Assembly (NCBI RefSeq): GCF_036924715.1
Contig: NZ_JAZHSB010000001.1
Coordinates: 5,385,001 to 5,449,000, forward strand
DNA: 64,000 nt
Source of the DNA: Bradyrhizobium sp. AZCC 1721
GTDB taxonomy: Bacteria > Pseudomonadota > Alphaproteobacteria > Rhizobiales > Xanthobacteraceae
Reading direction: 5' to 3'
The notes beneath the pieces are model-generated. The model did no database searches. It was given only the letters and a program-made list of their open reading frames with translations, and was not told the origin of the DNA. A program made the position numbers and the translations under genes. Of this stretch, positions 26,390-35,041 are shown piece by piece (the first letter of the stretch is position 1; each line of letters opens with the position of its first letter).

Positions 26390-29168
26390 TCAAGTGACTT
26401 CGCGAGCGGCCGTGGCCGGGTGGGAGAGCTCGGCCGAAGAGGCGGCCGAAGGGATGCGGACGAAAAAAGTCGCACCCTTGCCGAGTTCGCTCTCGACCCA
26501 GATGGTGCCCCCGAAGCGCTCAAGGATATGCAAACTGATCGGCAGCCCCAGACCGGTGCCCTGCGGCTTGCCGATCAATGTGTCGCCCGCCTGGCGGAAC
26601 CGCTCGAAAATCTTCTTGTGATCCTCCCTGGCGATGCCGACACCATTGTCATGCACGCTGATCAGGACGGACCCCGCTTCTTCTGCTCGCCCCACAATGG
26701 TTATCAAACCATTGTCCTTGTCGCAGAACTTGACCGCATTCGAAATCAGATTGACGAGCACTTGCGTGATCCGATCGGCGTCAACGAGAATCCTCGGCAG
26801 ATCCTCGGCCACGCGGCACTCAAGCTTGATGCGGGGGTTCTTGGCGAACAGGCCGGCCGTTGCGGCGAGCGCGTTGTCGATCACCTTCCTTGGCTCGATC
26901 CTAGCCAGTTGCCAGTCCGTCTGGCCCGCCTGCATCTTGGCGAGATCGAGGATGTCGTTGACAAGCCTGGTCAGCCGCTCGGTTTCCTGAACGATAGTAC
27001 CGAGAAACATCTTGCGCTGCTCGACGGGAATGTCCGGATTGTCGTGCACGATCTCACTGAAGGAGCGGATCGAGGTGAGCGGTGTCCTGAACTCATGGCT
27101 GATCGTCGAGACGAAGTCGTCTTTCATCTTGTCGAGCTCCTTGAGCCGCTCGTTAGCGGCCCTGAGCTCGGCCGTCGCCGCCTCGAGCTGCTGCGACTTC
27201 TCCTCCAGTTGACGGCTGTAGACAACGAGTTGAGAAGCCTCATCGAGGATCTGCATGACCTCATCGATGTCGTGCATCTCCTCCCTCAACACTGAGGCGA
27301 TCATAATCCGCGCGGAGGCCGCGCCAATGGCGCCGGCGAGTTGCCGCTCCGCGTAATGCACGATGTCCGCGTCCGCCGCATGCGCATCGTCGAGCCGGCG
27401 CTCTCGGTCGCGCTCGAAGCGCTGGAAGGCTTGATCCGTCAAGGTCTCACCGATGAAGCGATTGGAGAGGCGACGGAGGTCGCCAATAGTGGCCCTGCCG
27501 CGCCAAATGCGCGCGCCCTCGGACGGCTGCTTGAAGATGTCCACGAACTGTACGGCCTGGCTGCGCTCGATCATGGTCTGCGTCGTCATAAGCGATACAG
27601 CGGCATAAAGTCCGATATTGATCACCATGGTCCAGAACAGGGCGTGCGCGATGGGATCGAGGCCGGAAAGCCCGAGCAACGCATAGGGACTGAACAGTGC
27701 AAGCCCCCATGGGCCGTCCTGCACGAAGCTCTCCGAGATCCACCCCGATCGTGCGAACGAAGGCAGCAGCAGGGTGTAGATCCACACCAGGAACCCGGCG
27801 CTCATTCCAGCCATAGCGCCGAGGCGGGTCGCTCCCTTCCACAGGATGCCGCCGAGGATAGCGGGCGCGAACTGTGCGGCAGCGACGAATGACATCAGCC
27901 CGATGGAGACGAGCGCGTAGGATTCGCCGATCAACCGGACATACGCATAGCCGAGCAGGATCACGAAGATGATGGCGCTGCGGCGGATGGCGAGCATGAG
28001 GCCAGACAGATCCTTGCGCTCCGAGAGATGCAGTCGGCCGAAGCGCAACAGCAGGGGCATGACGAGATCGTTCGACACCATGGTGGCCAGGGCAATGGTT
28101 TCGACAATGATCATGCCCGTTGCCGCGGAGAGGCCGCCGATGAATGCGAACAACGCGATGGTCCAAAAATGCTCGGCCATCGGCACGGTCAACACGAAGG
28201 TGTCGGTATCGACCGTATTTCCGGGAAAGTGGAGGAGCCCGCCAAAAGCGATCGGCAAGACGAAAATGTTGATGAGCAACATGTAGACCGGGAACAGCCA
28301 GATGGCCTTCTTGATGTGGCGCTCATCCACATTCTCGACCACCAGCACCTGAAACTGGCGCGGCAGCAAGACAATGGCTGCCATCGAGACCAGCGTCAGC
28401 GAAATCCAGCTCGTGTACCCGCCGGCTGCCTCGAGCGTAAAGAGACGCGCGAGGGCTGGGTCGGTGGCCGCGCGCGAGAACACTTCGCCGAAGCCGCCAT
28501 AGATGCCGAAGGTGACGAATAGCCCAACCGCCAGGAAAGCGAACAGCTTGACCACCGACTCGAAGGCAATCGCCGCCACCATGCCTTCATGACGCTCGCT
28601 GGCGTCGATGTGCCGCGTGCCAAACAGGATGGCAAATGCGGCCATGATCACCGCGACGTAGAGCGCTGTGTCCTGCAGGACCGGAGTCGAGCCAAGCTTG
28701 GCCGGCATCACGATGTCCGGGTAGTGCTGGAGCACGGCGAAGCTCGTCGAGATCGCCTTCAGCTGCAGCGAGATGTACGGCATGATGCCGACGACCGCGA
28801 TGATGGTCACCAGTCCGCCCAGAAAGGAACTCTTGCCATAGCGCGAGGCAACGAAGTCGGCGATCGAGGTAATGCGATTGACCCTTGCTGATGCGTATGA
28901 TCTTGCGGATCAGAAACCAGCCAAGGATGAAGGTCAGCGTCGGGCCAAGATAGATGGGCAGGAAACTGACGCCGGAGGACGCGGCCCGTCCGACGCTGCC
29001 GTAGAAGGTCCAGGCTGTGGCGTACACGGCAATGGACAGCGCAAAGATGTAGGGGCTCGCGATAATGCTCCGACCCTGGTCCGCGCGGCGGTCGCCATAG
29101 TAGGCGATGGCGAACAGGATCGAGAGATACAGGAAGGAGACCGTGACTATGACGTACCCGCCCAGCAT
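26390..29168 (-). pseudogene. SLC5 sodium/solute symporter-histidine kinase fusion (CbrA/CrbS type), interrupted by a one-base frameshift
   Basis: The protein would be about 925 residues. The N-terminus (ATG 29168, MLGGYVIVTVSFLYLS) through IIRKIIRISK-like sequence is in one frame; the rest, starting VNRITSIADFVASRYGKSS, is in another. Removing one C from the CCC run at 28882-28884 joins them into a perfect family match (ISK-VNRITSIADF). Domains: an SLC5 transporter of about 13 helices, a STAC-like linker, a coiled coil, then a kinase with TISHEFRTPLTS, NLISNAVKF, DNGVGIA and GTGLGLPIS. It links substrate uptake to signalling. Either a sequencing slip or a recent null mutation; downstream codons show no other damage. 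The uninterrupted C-terminal frame runs 26390-28881. Confidence 0.85.
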
Positions 29169-29171
29169 GGC

Positions 29172-29441
29172 TCAGGCTCGCGGTCTGCGGTTGGGACCCT
29201 GGTCGGAATTCGGGCCAGGCTCGCTTTCGGCAATCTCCTCGTCGGGGTCCGGCCGCTCGACGATCAAGCCCGTGAGGGCGATCAGCGACGCCCATGATAA
29301 AAATAAATAGAGGTAAAGCGACGGTATCCCGCCCACTAAGGTGGCCTTGTCGAAGGCGCCGATCAGCGGCGGTGTGAGCAGAAGCAAACCGAACAGGAAC
29401 AAGCCGATCAAGCGCTCGCCGGTCAATCCTCGCCTTGGCAT
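29172..29441 (-). CDS. small two-helix membrane protein paired with the symporter-kinase
   Basis: 89 residues with two hydrophobic segments (LIGLFLFGLLLLTPPLIGAF and SLYLYLFLSWASLIALTGLIV) and an acidic, proline-rich tail. GAGGTGATACC precedes the ATG. The stop is 3 bases before the symporter-kinase ATG, so the two are tightly coupled. Small membrane partners of this sort occur beside many SLC5 and acetate-type symporters; here it is likely an accessory subunit. Function inferred from position only. Confidence 0.75.
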   Translation of the reverse strand: MPRRGLTGERLIGLFLFGLLLLTPPLIGAFDKATLVGGIPSLYLYLFLSWASLIALTGLIVERPDPDEEIAESEPGPNSDQGPNRRPRA

Positions 29442-29492
29442 GGTATCACCTCGATGTGCGCTTCGCTGCGTCCTTGCCGCGACAGCGCGGAA

Positions 29493-31598
29493 TCATATGA
29501 GTTGCGCCTGCTGACGGCGATGCTCCATCATCCGGCTGGAAATCCTGGCAGCCTGACCGAGCGTCTCGATCCCGCGGGCTCTCAACAGATCCAGGAGCTT
29601 TACGAAGATCGCGGCCGTGGTCATGGCGTCGCCGATTGCGGTGTGCCTGCGAATGACCTCGACACCCAGTCGTTCAGCAGTGGCAGTCAGCGAAAAATCG
29701 GACACATCCGGCTGCAGATACACGGACAGAAGCAGAGCATCGAGCACCGGGTTGTCAAATTTGACGCCTGCCTGCTCGGCCCCGTTCTCGAGGAATTTCA
29801 TGTCGAAGGCGGCGTTGTAAGCGACGAGCACGGATTCACCGATGAAGGACTTGAATTGCGGCAAGACGACTTGTGCTGGGGGCTTGTCGCGTACCATGTC
29901 GGTGGTGATGCCGTGAATTCGCGTCGTGCTGGCGGGGATATCGCGACTCGGATTGACCAGTCGCTCGAACGTCTCGCCCGTCAGAATGCGGCCATTAACC
30001 ACACGAACTGCTCCGATCGAGATCAGCTCATCACCCTCGTCGGGCCTTACGCCGGTGGTCTCGGTGTCGAATACGACCAGGTCGAGCTTGCGCAACGGCG
30101 TGTCCCTGATTGCCTCAGTCGGAAGAGCAAACAGGTCGAAGTCGTATAGCTCCGGCATCGGCACAACGCGGTCCCGGCGTTCCCGGGCGGGCGGCTCTAC
30201 GGCCTTCCTCAGCGGCAATCTGAGGCACGTGCGCCCCTCCGGCAGCACCTGGCTCCATAGCTCGCTGCCATGCTGCTCCACGATCTCGCGGACTGTGCGG
30301 TTGCCGATCGTACCCTTCAGCGGCTCGGCCAGCCAGACTTCGATGATCGCCGAGGCGAGCGGCGCGCCGTCCCAAACCACCTCGACGTAGACGTATTTGT
30401 CTTGCACCACGGCGCCGATATCGAAGGCGGCTTTCGCCGTGTGCCTGGCAACGGCGCGGATCAGATGCTCGAGCGCCAGCACCAGCGAGTGACTGTCGGC
30501 ATGAATCCAGACCGGCACGCCCACGGGCGTGACCTGGATGCCGTCGGCGTCTGCCAAATGCCTGCGGACGGCGCGGAACAGATCCAACGAGTAAATGTCG
30601 GCCAACTGCCACTGACCCGTCGCAAGGCGTTCGTAACGCTGCGCAACGTCGGTAAAGCTCCGATTGAGCGCTTCGACCTCCTTGCCAACGACGTCTTGAA
30701 AGACGCGGCGCTCGCTCGCTTCGAGCTCCCCCGCCAGCATCTCGGTCGCGGCGCGCAAGCTTGCAAGCGGCCGTCGCCATTCCATGGCGACCTCGCGCAG
30801 AAGCGCATCGCGCTGGGCCACGTTTTCGAGTTCGGCGCCGACATCGGCAAAGGTCAACACGTAGCCTGAGGCACGGCCCGAAGGTTCGCGCACCAGGCTG
30901 AGCCTCGCCTGCAGCAAAGTCGCAAGGTCGACCGACGCACAGACGAAGCGGCGCGTCGTGGAATCGAGCGTCGATTCTCCGGTGGACCGGGCTTCATCGC
31001 CGGCTGCGTCCTCTGACCGTTGCAGGAGCAGCTCAAGCGTCAATAGCACGGGCTCTCGCGTCAGCACGCCAAACAATGAGCGGGCAAGTCCAAGCGTATC
31101 GCGCGCGTTGAGTATCCGGGCGGCGGCTTGGTTGTAGAGGAGTATGCGGTGCTCGAGATTGCAGACGATCACACCTTCGGAGAGATCGAGCAGGATGGCC
31201 TCGAGCCGGCTCTTCTGTTCCTCCGCACGCCGCGTGGCAGCATCTACGGCCTCCTGTGTCTCGCCACGCGCGGCTCGGAGCGCGCCGAGTATTTTTTCGA
31301 CCGCCGTTGCAAGCCCATCGAGCAAGTGGCCGCGATCGACCGCGAGCGGTCGATCGACGCGTATCTGCGACTGCATCAGCAGTTCCCGCTTCAGAGCGGC
31401 CAGAGGCTTGAGGAGCTTGACATGCAGCAGCGCCCAAGCCAGTCCAACCAAAGCGGCGACGACGGCAAATGCGATGGACATGTAAGCGCCGACCGCTCCG
31501 CCACCTTGCACCGCCTGCCACAGCGCAACGCCGGACACAGCGAAGGCGGCAAGCGCCAATGCTGCGAGGAGGATTGGTATCGCAACGGCAGCCTGCAT
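29493..31598 (-). CDS. membrane PAS/degenerate-kinase protein fused to a DEDDh 3'-5' exonuclease domain
   Basis: 701 residues from the ATG at 31598. Two N-terminal membrane helices (about 5-30 and 37-62) lead to a PAS domain (about 128-255) and a kinase-like region. Where histidine kinases have HELRTPL this protein reads AMEWRRPL, with Met272 in place of the phosphoacceptor His, and the N and G boxes of the ATPase domain are not recognisable. From about 505 comes an intact DnaQ-like exonuclease: Asp511 and Glu513 (FDTETTG), Asp599 (YNAAFDMKFL), His652 and Asp657 (HTAIGDAMTT). It lies between the response regulator gene (stop 20 bases upstream) and the 89-residue membrane protein gene. A signal-controlled nuclease or nucleotide phosphodiesterase is possible. 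Confidence 0.88.
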   Translation of the reverse strand: MQAAVAIPILLAALALAAFAVSGVALWQAVQGGGAVGAYMSIAFAVVAALVGLAWALLHVKLLKPLAALKRELLMQSQIRVDRPLAVDRGHLLDGLATAVEKILGALRAARGETQEAVDAATRRAEEQKSRLEAILLDLSEGVIVCNLEHRILLYNQAAARILNARDTLGLARSLFGVLTREPVLLTLELLLQRSEDAAGDEARSTGESTLDSTTRRFVCASVDLATLLQARLSLVREPSGRASGYVLTFADVGAELENVAQRDALLREVAMEWRRPLASLRAATEMLAGELEASERRVFQDVVGKEVEALNRSFTDVAQRYERLATGQWQLADIYSLDLFRAVRRHLADADGIQVTPVGVPVWIHADSHSLVLALEHLIRAVARHTAKAAFDIGAVVQDKYVYVEVVWDGAPLASAIIEVWLAEPLKGTIGNRTVREIVEQHGSELWSQVLPEGRTCLRLPLRKAVEPPARERRDRVVPMPELYDFDLFALPTEAIRDTPLRKLDLVVFDTETTGVRPDEGDELISIGAVRVVNGRILTGETFERLVNPSRDIPASTTRIHGITTDMVRDKPPAQVVLPQFKSFIGESVLVAYNAAFDMKFLENGAEQAGVKFDNPVLDALLLSVYLQPDVSDFSLTATAERLGVEVIRRHTAIGDAMTTAAIFVKLLDLLRARGIETLGQAARISSRMMEHRRQQAQLI

Positions 31599-31618
31599 CG
31601 CACGCCCTTGTTGCCCGG

Positions 31619-31993
31619 TTACTTGGCCGGCCCGATCCAAGCGGTGACCCGTTCAACGACCTCGCGCGTCGAGAACGGTTTGGTGATGTAGTCGTCGGCG
31701 CCCAGCGCCAAGCCCTTTTCGCGTTCGATGTCGCGGCCCTTGGCTGTCAGCAGGATGACACGCACCGCCCGCCACTCTGGATTGGCCCGGATGGCCTCGC
31801 ACACGTCGAAACCGTTGCGCTTCGGCATCATGACGTCGAGGAGCACGAGATCCGGCCGCGCCTTGGCTATCTCCGCGAGCGCCTCCTCGCCATCGCGGGC
31901 GAGGCGAACTTCGTAGCCGGCCTTCTTCATCAGGAACTCGAGGGACAGCAGGATGTTGGCCTCGTCGTCGACCACGAGCACGCTTTGCGGCAT
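31619..31993 (-). CDS. single-domain response regulator (CheY-like)
   Basis: 124 residues, receiver domain only. It starts MPQSVLVVDDEANI; the phosphoacceptor Asp is in LVLLDVMMPKRNG and the conserved Lys in DDYITKPFS. GGAGG sits 6 bases before the ATG. With no output domain it must act by protein-protein contact, most likely accepting phosphate from the symporter-kinase encoded three genes downstream and perhaps acting on the exonuclease fusion encoded next to it. Confidence 0.9.
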   Translation of the reverse strand: MPQSVLVVDDEANILLSLEFLMKKAGYEVRLARDGEEALAEIAKARPDLVLLDVMMPKRNGFDVCEAIRANPEWRAVRVILLTAKGRDIEREKGLALGADDYITKPFSTREVVERVTAWIGPAK

Positions 31994-32080
31994 TGCATCC
32001 TCCAGAGGTCGCCTTGCTCGACCGCGCGAGAGCGCGGCAAGCGAAAAGTGCGCTCTGCCCAATTCCGCGCCACCTACCTA

Positions 32081-32152
32081 GAGCATGATCCCGAAGAGCT
32101 TCCCCTCGACGTGGTCGGGGGTGGGTACCGGTTTGCCGAAAGGATCATGCTC
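32081..32152. repeat. REP-like intergenic palindrome (GAGCATGATCC arms)
   Basis: Perfect 11-base arms, GAGCATGATCC at 32081-32091 and GGATCATGCTC at 32142-32152, enclose a 50-base centre with TACCGGTTTGCCGAAA. This resembles a dispersed intergenic palindrome that I recall from Bradyrhizobium and Rhodopseudomonas genomes. It lies between two genes of the same cluster and could form a cruciform or stabilise mRNA. Confidence 0.65.
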
Positions 32153-32201
32153 AATCAAAAACCTGGGGGTGCGATCGCGAGTCCATCTATTCCCGTCCGC
32201 T

Positions 32202-32336
32202 CTAGCGCAGCAGGTACATGGCGACGACAGCCACAGCTGCTCCGATCGCAGCCCATGTGAACTTGGCACCGAGGCCTTCGATGGGATTCCACTCGAAGTA
32301 GCGCTCTTTGTTTTCTTGCCAGATATCCCTTTTCAT
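32202..32336 (-). CDS. 44-residue membrane protein
   Basis: A tiny protein, MKRDIWQENKERYFEWNP at its N-terminus, followed by one transmembrane helix (FTWAAIGAAVAVVAMYLL) and a terminal Arg. An excellent ribosome site (GGAGGAACCG) precedes the ATG at 32336, so translation is likely. It is the first gene of the leftward symporter-kinase cluster, separated from the response regulator by the REP-like palindrome. It may be a small regulatory or assembly subunit; no function can be claimed. Confidence 0.65.
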   Translation of the reverse strand: MKRDIWQENKERYFEWNPIEGLGAKFTWAAIGAAVAVVAMYLLR

Positions 32337-33012
32337 CGGTTCCTCCGTTTTGCTCTCGCCCTCCCAAAACCTCAGCCGAGCCCCGCCCGATGACACAGCG
32401 ACCCGCCGATCGTGCAGCAAGTCAAACTGCTGGCCACCAAGGTCGCGCGAACTGACTTTACATCCTCCGCCCCTTCTTGTCCTTGCCCACTCTTTTTCGA
32501 ATCCTGGACATCCGGCAGGAATGCTGCGGTGCCGGGCGTGCGAGGCGGCCGCATGGCTTTGACCTTCGTTGGACCGGGCAAGTCGCACCTGCAGGAAGGC
32601 TTATTTCCACCGGTTGCTGCACCGCGAGAACGCCTGCGCCTTCGAAACGCGGGCCAGCCGTGCTTCATCTTTGGCAGAGAGCGGCTTCGACAGCCCGATC
32701 GTGTCAGGGCCGGCGCCTATGAACACCGTCATGGAGCGAGAAGAAAAATTGGCGCTCCCTGGGCATCCGTGATAAGATAATGAATTCAATGCCTTACGGG
32801 ATTGTTTGGGTTGGAAATGCCTCATTGCGTTTCAAGGCGTTTTGGAATGGCCGCCCAAACTGGAACGAGGGGAAACTTCGACTCATCTTCGATGGTTAAA
32901 CATTTGAATGATCAGGTGGCGTCTTTGCTGTCCTTCTCGCGCGGCCATCAGGCCATGCTGCCGATCGTGTTTTCAGATTGAGGACGGCGGTTCGCGCTCG
33001 CGGGTCGGCGCG
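32337..33012. other. gene-poor interval of about 680 bases
   Basis: No gene is supported: the open frames on both strands lack ribosome sites and known domains. A short stretch TTTCAAGGCGTTTTGGAA at 32830-32847 nearly matches part of repeat copy A (22770-22788, one T longer). The promoter of the leftward 44-residue protein should lie near 32340-32450. Confidence 0.45.
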
Positions 33013-33240
33013 CTAGGGTCTCGTAGCCTGATGCTCCCGCAGTTCGTCCCGACGCGTGCGGTACTCCCGTTCCAGCGCCTCGATATGACCCAGGACATTC
33101 TCCAACTCCTCGCGCGCGGAGCCGTCCCGCACCTCGCCCAGCCATTGCGCGAATTCCGAGCGCAAGGTGAAAAGAAGTTCAAGGCAGCCGTTCACTTCAT
33201 GCAGTTCGCGTTCCTGATCCGACACGCTCGCGCCTGACAT
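33013..33240 (-). CDS. small coiled-coil-like hypothetical protein at the end of the sugar ABC operon
   Basis: 75 residues, highly charged and helical (ELHEVNGCLELLFTLRSEF, then ENVLGHIEALEREYRTRRDELREH), suggesting a short coiled coil. It starts 11 bases after the stop of the permease gene, so it is likely translated from the same mRNA. There is no signal peptide. Function unknown. Confidence 0.6.
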   Translation of the reverse strand: MSGASVSDQERELHEVNGCLELLFTLRSEFAQWLGEVRDGSAREELENVLGHIEALEREYRTRRDELREHQATRP

Positions 33241-33251
33241 GTGCCACCACC

Positions 33252-34106
33252 CTATTTCACCGCCCCCACCGTAAAGCCGGCCACGAAGCGGTCGACGAAG
33301 AGATTGTAGATGATTGCGATGGGAACGCTTGCGATCAAGCAGGCGCCCATCATCGAGCCCCAGAAATAGACGTCGCCGCGCACCAGGAAGGTCGGCACGC
33401 CGACGCTGACAGTGTAGCTCGATGCGGAGGTGATGAAGGTGACGCCGTAGACGAATTCCTGCGTCACCAGCGTGAAAGCGAAGATAACCGCGGTCAGCAC
33501 GCCCGCGAGCGAGATCGGCATCACCACCTTGAGGAACGCACCGAGCCGCGAAAGCCCGTCGATCATCGCCGCATCCTCAAGATCGCGTGGGATCGCCTTG
33601 AAGAATCCCATAAGCAGCCAGGTGCAGAACGGCACCGTGAAGCTCGGATAGACGAGTACCAAGGACCAAAGCGAATCCTGCAGGCCAAGCGTCGCGATGA
33701 TGCGCGCGAACGGGATGAACAAGATGGTTGGCGGCACGAGATAGGTGAGGAAGATAGCGATGCCGAGCGTCTGCGCCCAGGGGCCGGTCATGCGCGCCAG
33801 CGCGTAGCCCGCCGGCACCGCCAGTACAAGCGTAATAAGAACGACCGCGATCCCCACCACGCCGGTATTGATCAGCCATTGCAGATACTGGGTGTCCTGA
33901 AACAGCACGGCGAGATGCTCGAGCGTCGGCGGCTCGTTGAACAGGAACGGGTTCTTGCTGACGTCGTGCAGATCGATCGTGGTCTTGAACGTCGTCATCA
34001 GCATCCAATAGAACGGAAATGCGAGGAACGTGATGAAGAAGACCAGGATGCTGGCATGGCCGCCGGCCCTGGCGATGCGCACCAGCTTGAAAGGGCGGCG
34101 CGTCAT
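33252..34106 (-). CDS. carbohydrate-type ABC transporter permease (MalG/UgpE family)
   Basis: 284 residues with six membrane helices. The EAA loop that contacts the ATPase reads EDAAMIDGLSRLGAFLKVVMP. Start: ATG 34106, with GGAGGTGAC upstream and overlapping the stop of the preceding permease (TGATG). It forms the membrane channel with the other permease. Substrates of the CUT1 group are sugars, oligosaccharides, polyols or glycerol phosphate. Confidence 0.9.
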   Translation of the reverse strand: MTRRPFKLVRIARAGGHASILVFFITFLAFPFYWMLMTTFKTTIDLHDVSKNPFLFNEPPTLEHLAVLFQDTQYLQWLINTGVVGIAVVLITLVLAVPAGYALARMTGPWAQTLGIAIFLTYLVPPTILFIPFARIIATLGLQDSLWSLVLVYPSFTVPFCTWLLMGFFKAIPRDLEDAAMIDGLSRLGAFLKVVMPISLAGVLTAVIFAFTLVTQEFVYGVTFITSASSYTVSVGVPTFLVRGDVYFWGSMMGACLIASVPIAIIYNLFVDRFVAGFTVGAVK

Positions 34107-35041
34107 CACGTCACCTCCGAACGCCGCGCAAGCAACAGGAACACGATCGCCACCGCCATCAATACCGGGAACAGGAACAGCGACACCGCCGCACCTCCCG
34201 CAAGATCGCCGCCCTGGATGCCTGTGAAGAAGGCCCAGGTTGCGAGCACTTGGGTCTGGTCGTAGGGGCCGCCGCGGGTGAGCAAGAACACCACGATCAT
34301 GTCGGTGAAGGTGAAGATGATCCCGAACAGCACGGCGACGAGCGTGATCGGCAGCAGCAGCGGGAATGTGATCTGCAAGGTGCGGCGCCAGAAACCGGCG
34401 CCGTCGACAGCGGCGGCGTCATGAATGTCCTGGGGAATCGAGGTGAGCCCTGCAAGCAGGATCACGGTGGCGAGCGGCACGATGCGCCAGATCTGCACAA
34501 CGATGATCGAGGCCATGGCGAGATTGGGCTGGCCAAGCCAGATCGGCCAATCGTTCGGTCCGAGAATGCGCAAGGCCTGCCCGGTCCAGTTGATCACCGA
34601 ATAGATCGAATCGTAGATCCATAACCAGCCGATTGCACCAAGCGAAATCGGAGCGACCCAAGGCAACAGGATAAGCAGGCGCACCAGCCACTTGCCGCGG
34701 AAATCGGCACACAGCGCCATCGCAAGGATATTGGCGAAAACAAGCACGAAGAATTGCGAGACGATCGTGAAGATGAGGGTGTTCTTGAGCGCAGCCCAGA
34801 ACGTGTTGGATACCACCACACGGCGGAAATTCTCGAGGCCCACGAAGTTCATGCTGCGGCTGCCGACGGTGACATCGGAGACGCTGTAGAACAGCGAGAG
34901 AAAAAACGGAAAGCCGACCAGCAATACGATGTAGAGGATCGCTGGCGCGAGCATCAGCGGCCACAACAGGCGCTCGTTGTCGGCAAGCCGCGTGCGCCAG
35001 CCCGCTTTCGCAGTGAAGGCGTTAGCGGTTGCCGTCGTCAT
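34106..35041 (-). CDS. carbohydrate-type ABC transporter permease (MalF/UgpA family)
   Basis: 311 residues with six membrane segments (first: LLWPLMLAPAILYIVLLVGF). The EAA motif is HDAAAVDGAGFWRRTLQITFPL. The ATG at 35041 overlaps the stop of the ATPase gene, and its own stop overlaps the next permease start, so all three are translationally coupled. Confidence 0.9.
   Translation of the reverse strand: MTTATANAFTAKAGWRTRLADNERLLWPLMLAPAILYIVLLVGFPFFLSLFYSVSDVTVGSRSMNFVGLENFRRVVVSNTFWAALKNTLIFTIVSQFFVLVFANILAMALCADFRGKWLVRLLILLPWVAPISLGAIGWLWIYDSIYSVINWTGQALRILGPNDWPIWLGQPNLAMASIIVVQIWRIVPLATVILLAGLTSIPQDIHDAAAVDGAGFWRRTLQITFPLLLPITLVAVLFGIIFTFTDMIVVFLLTRGGPYDQTQVLATWAFFTGIQGGDLAGGAAVSLFLFPVLMAVAIVFLLLARRSEVT

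Noticed and set aside
32412..32825. Short frames on both strands (122 and 74 residues)
   Set aside because: They overlap each other, lack ribosome sites and have no plausible domain.
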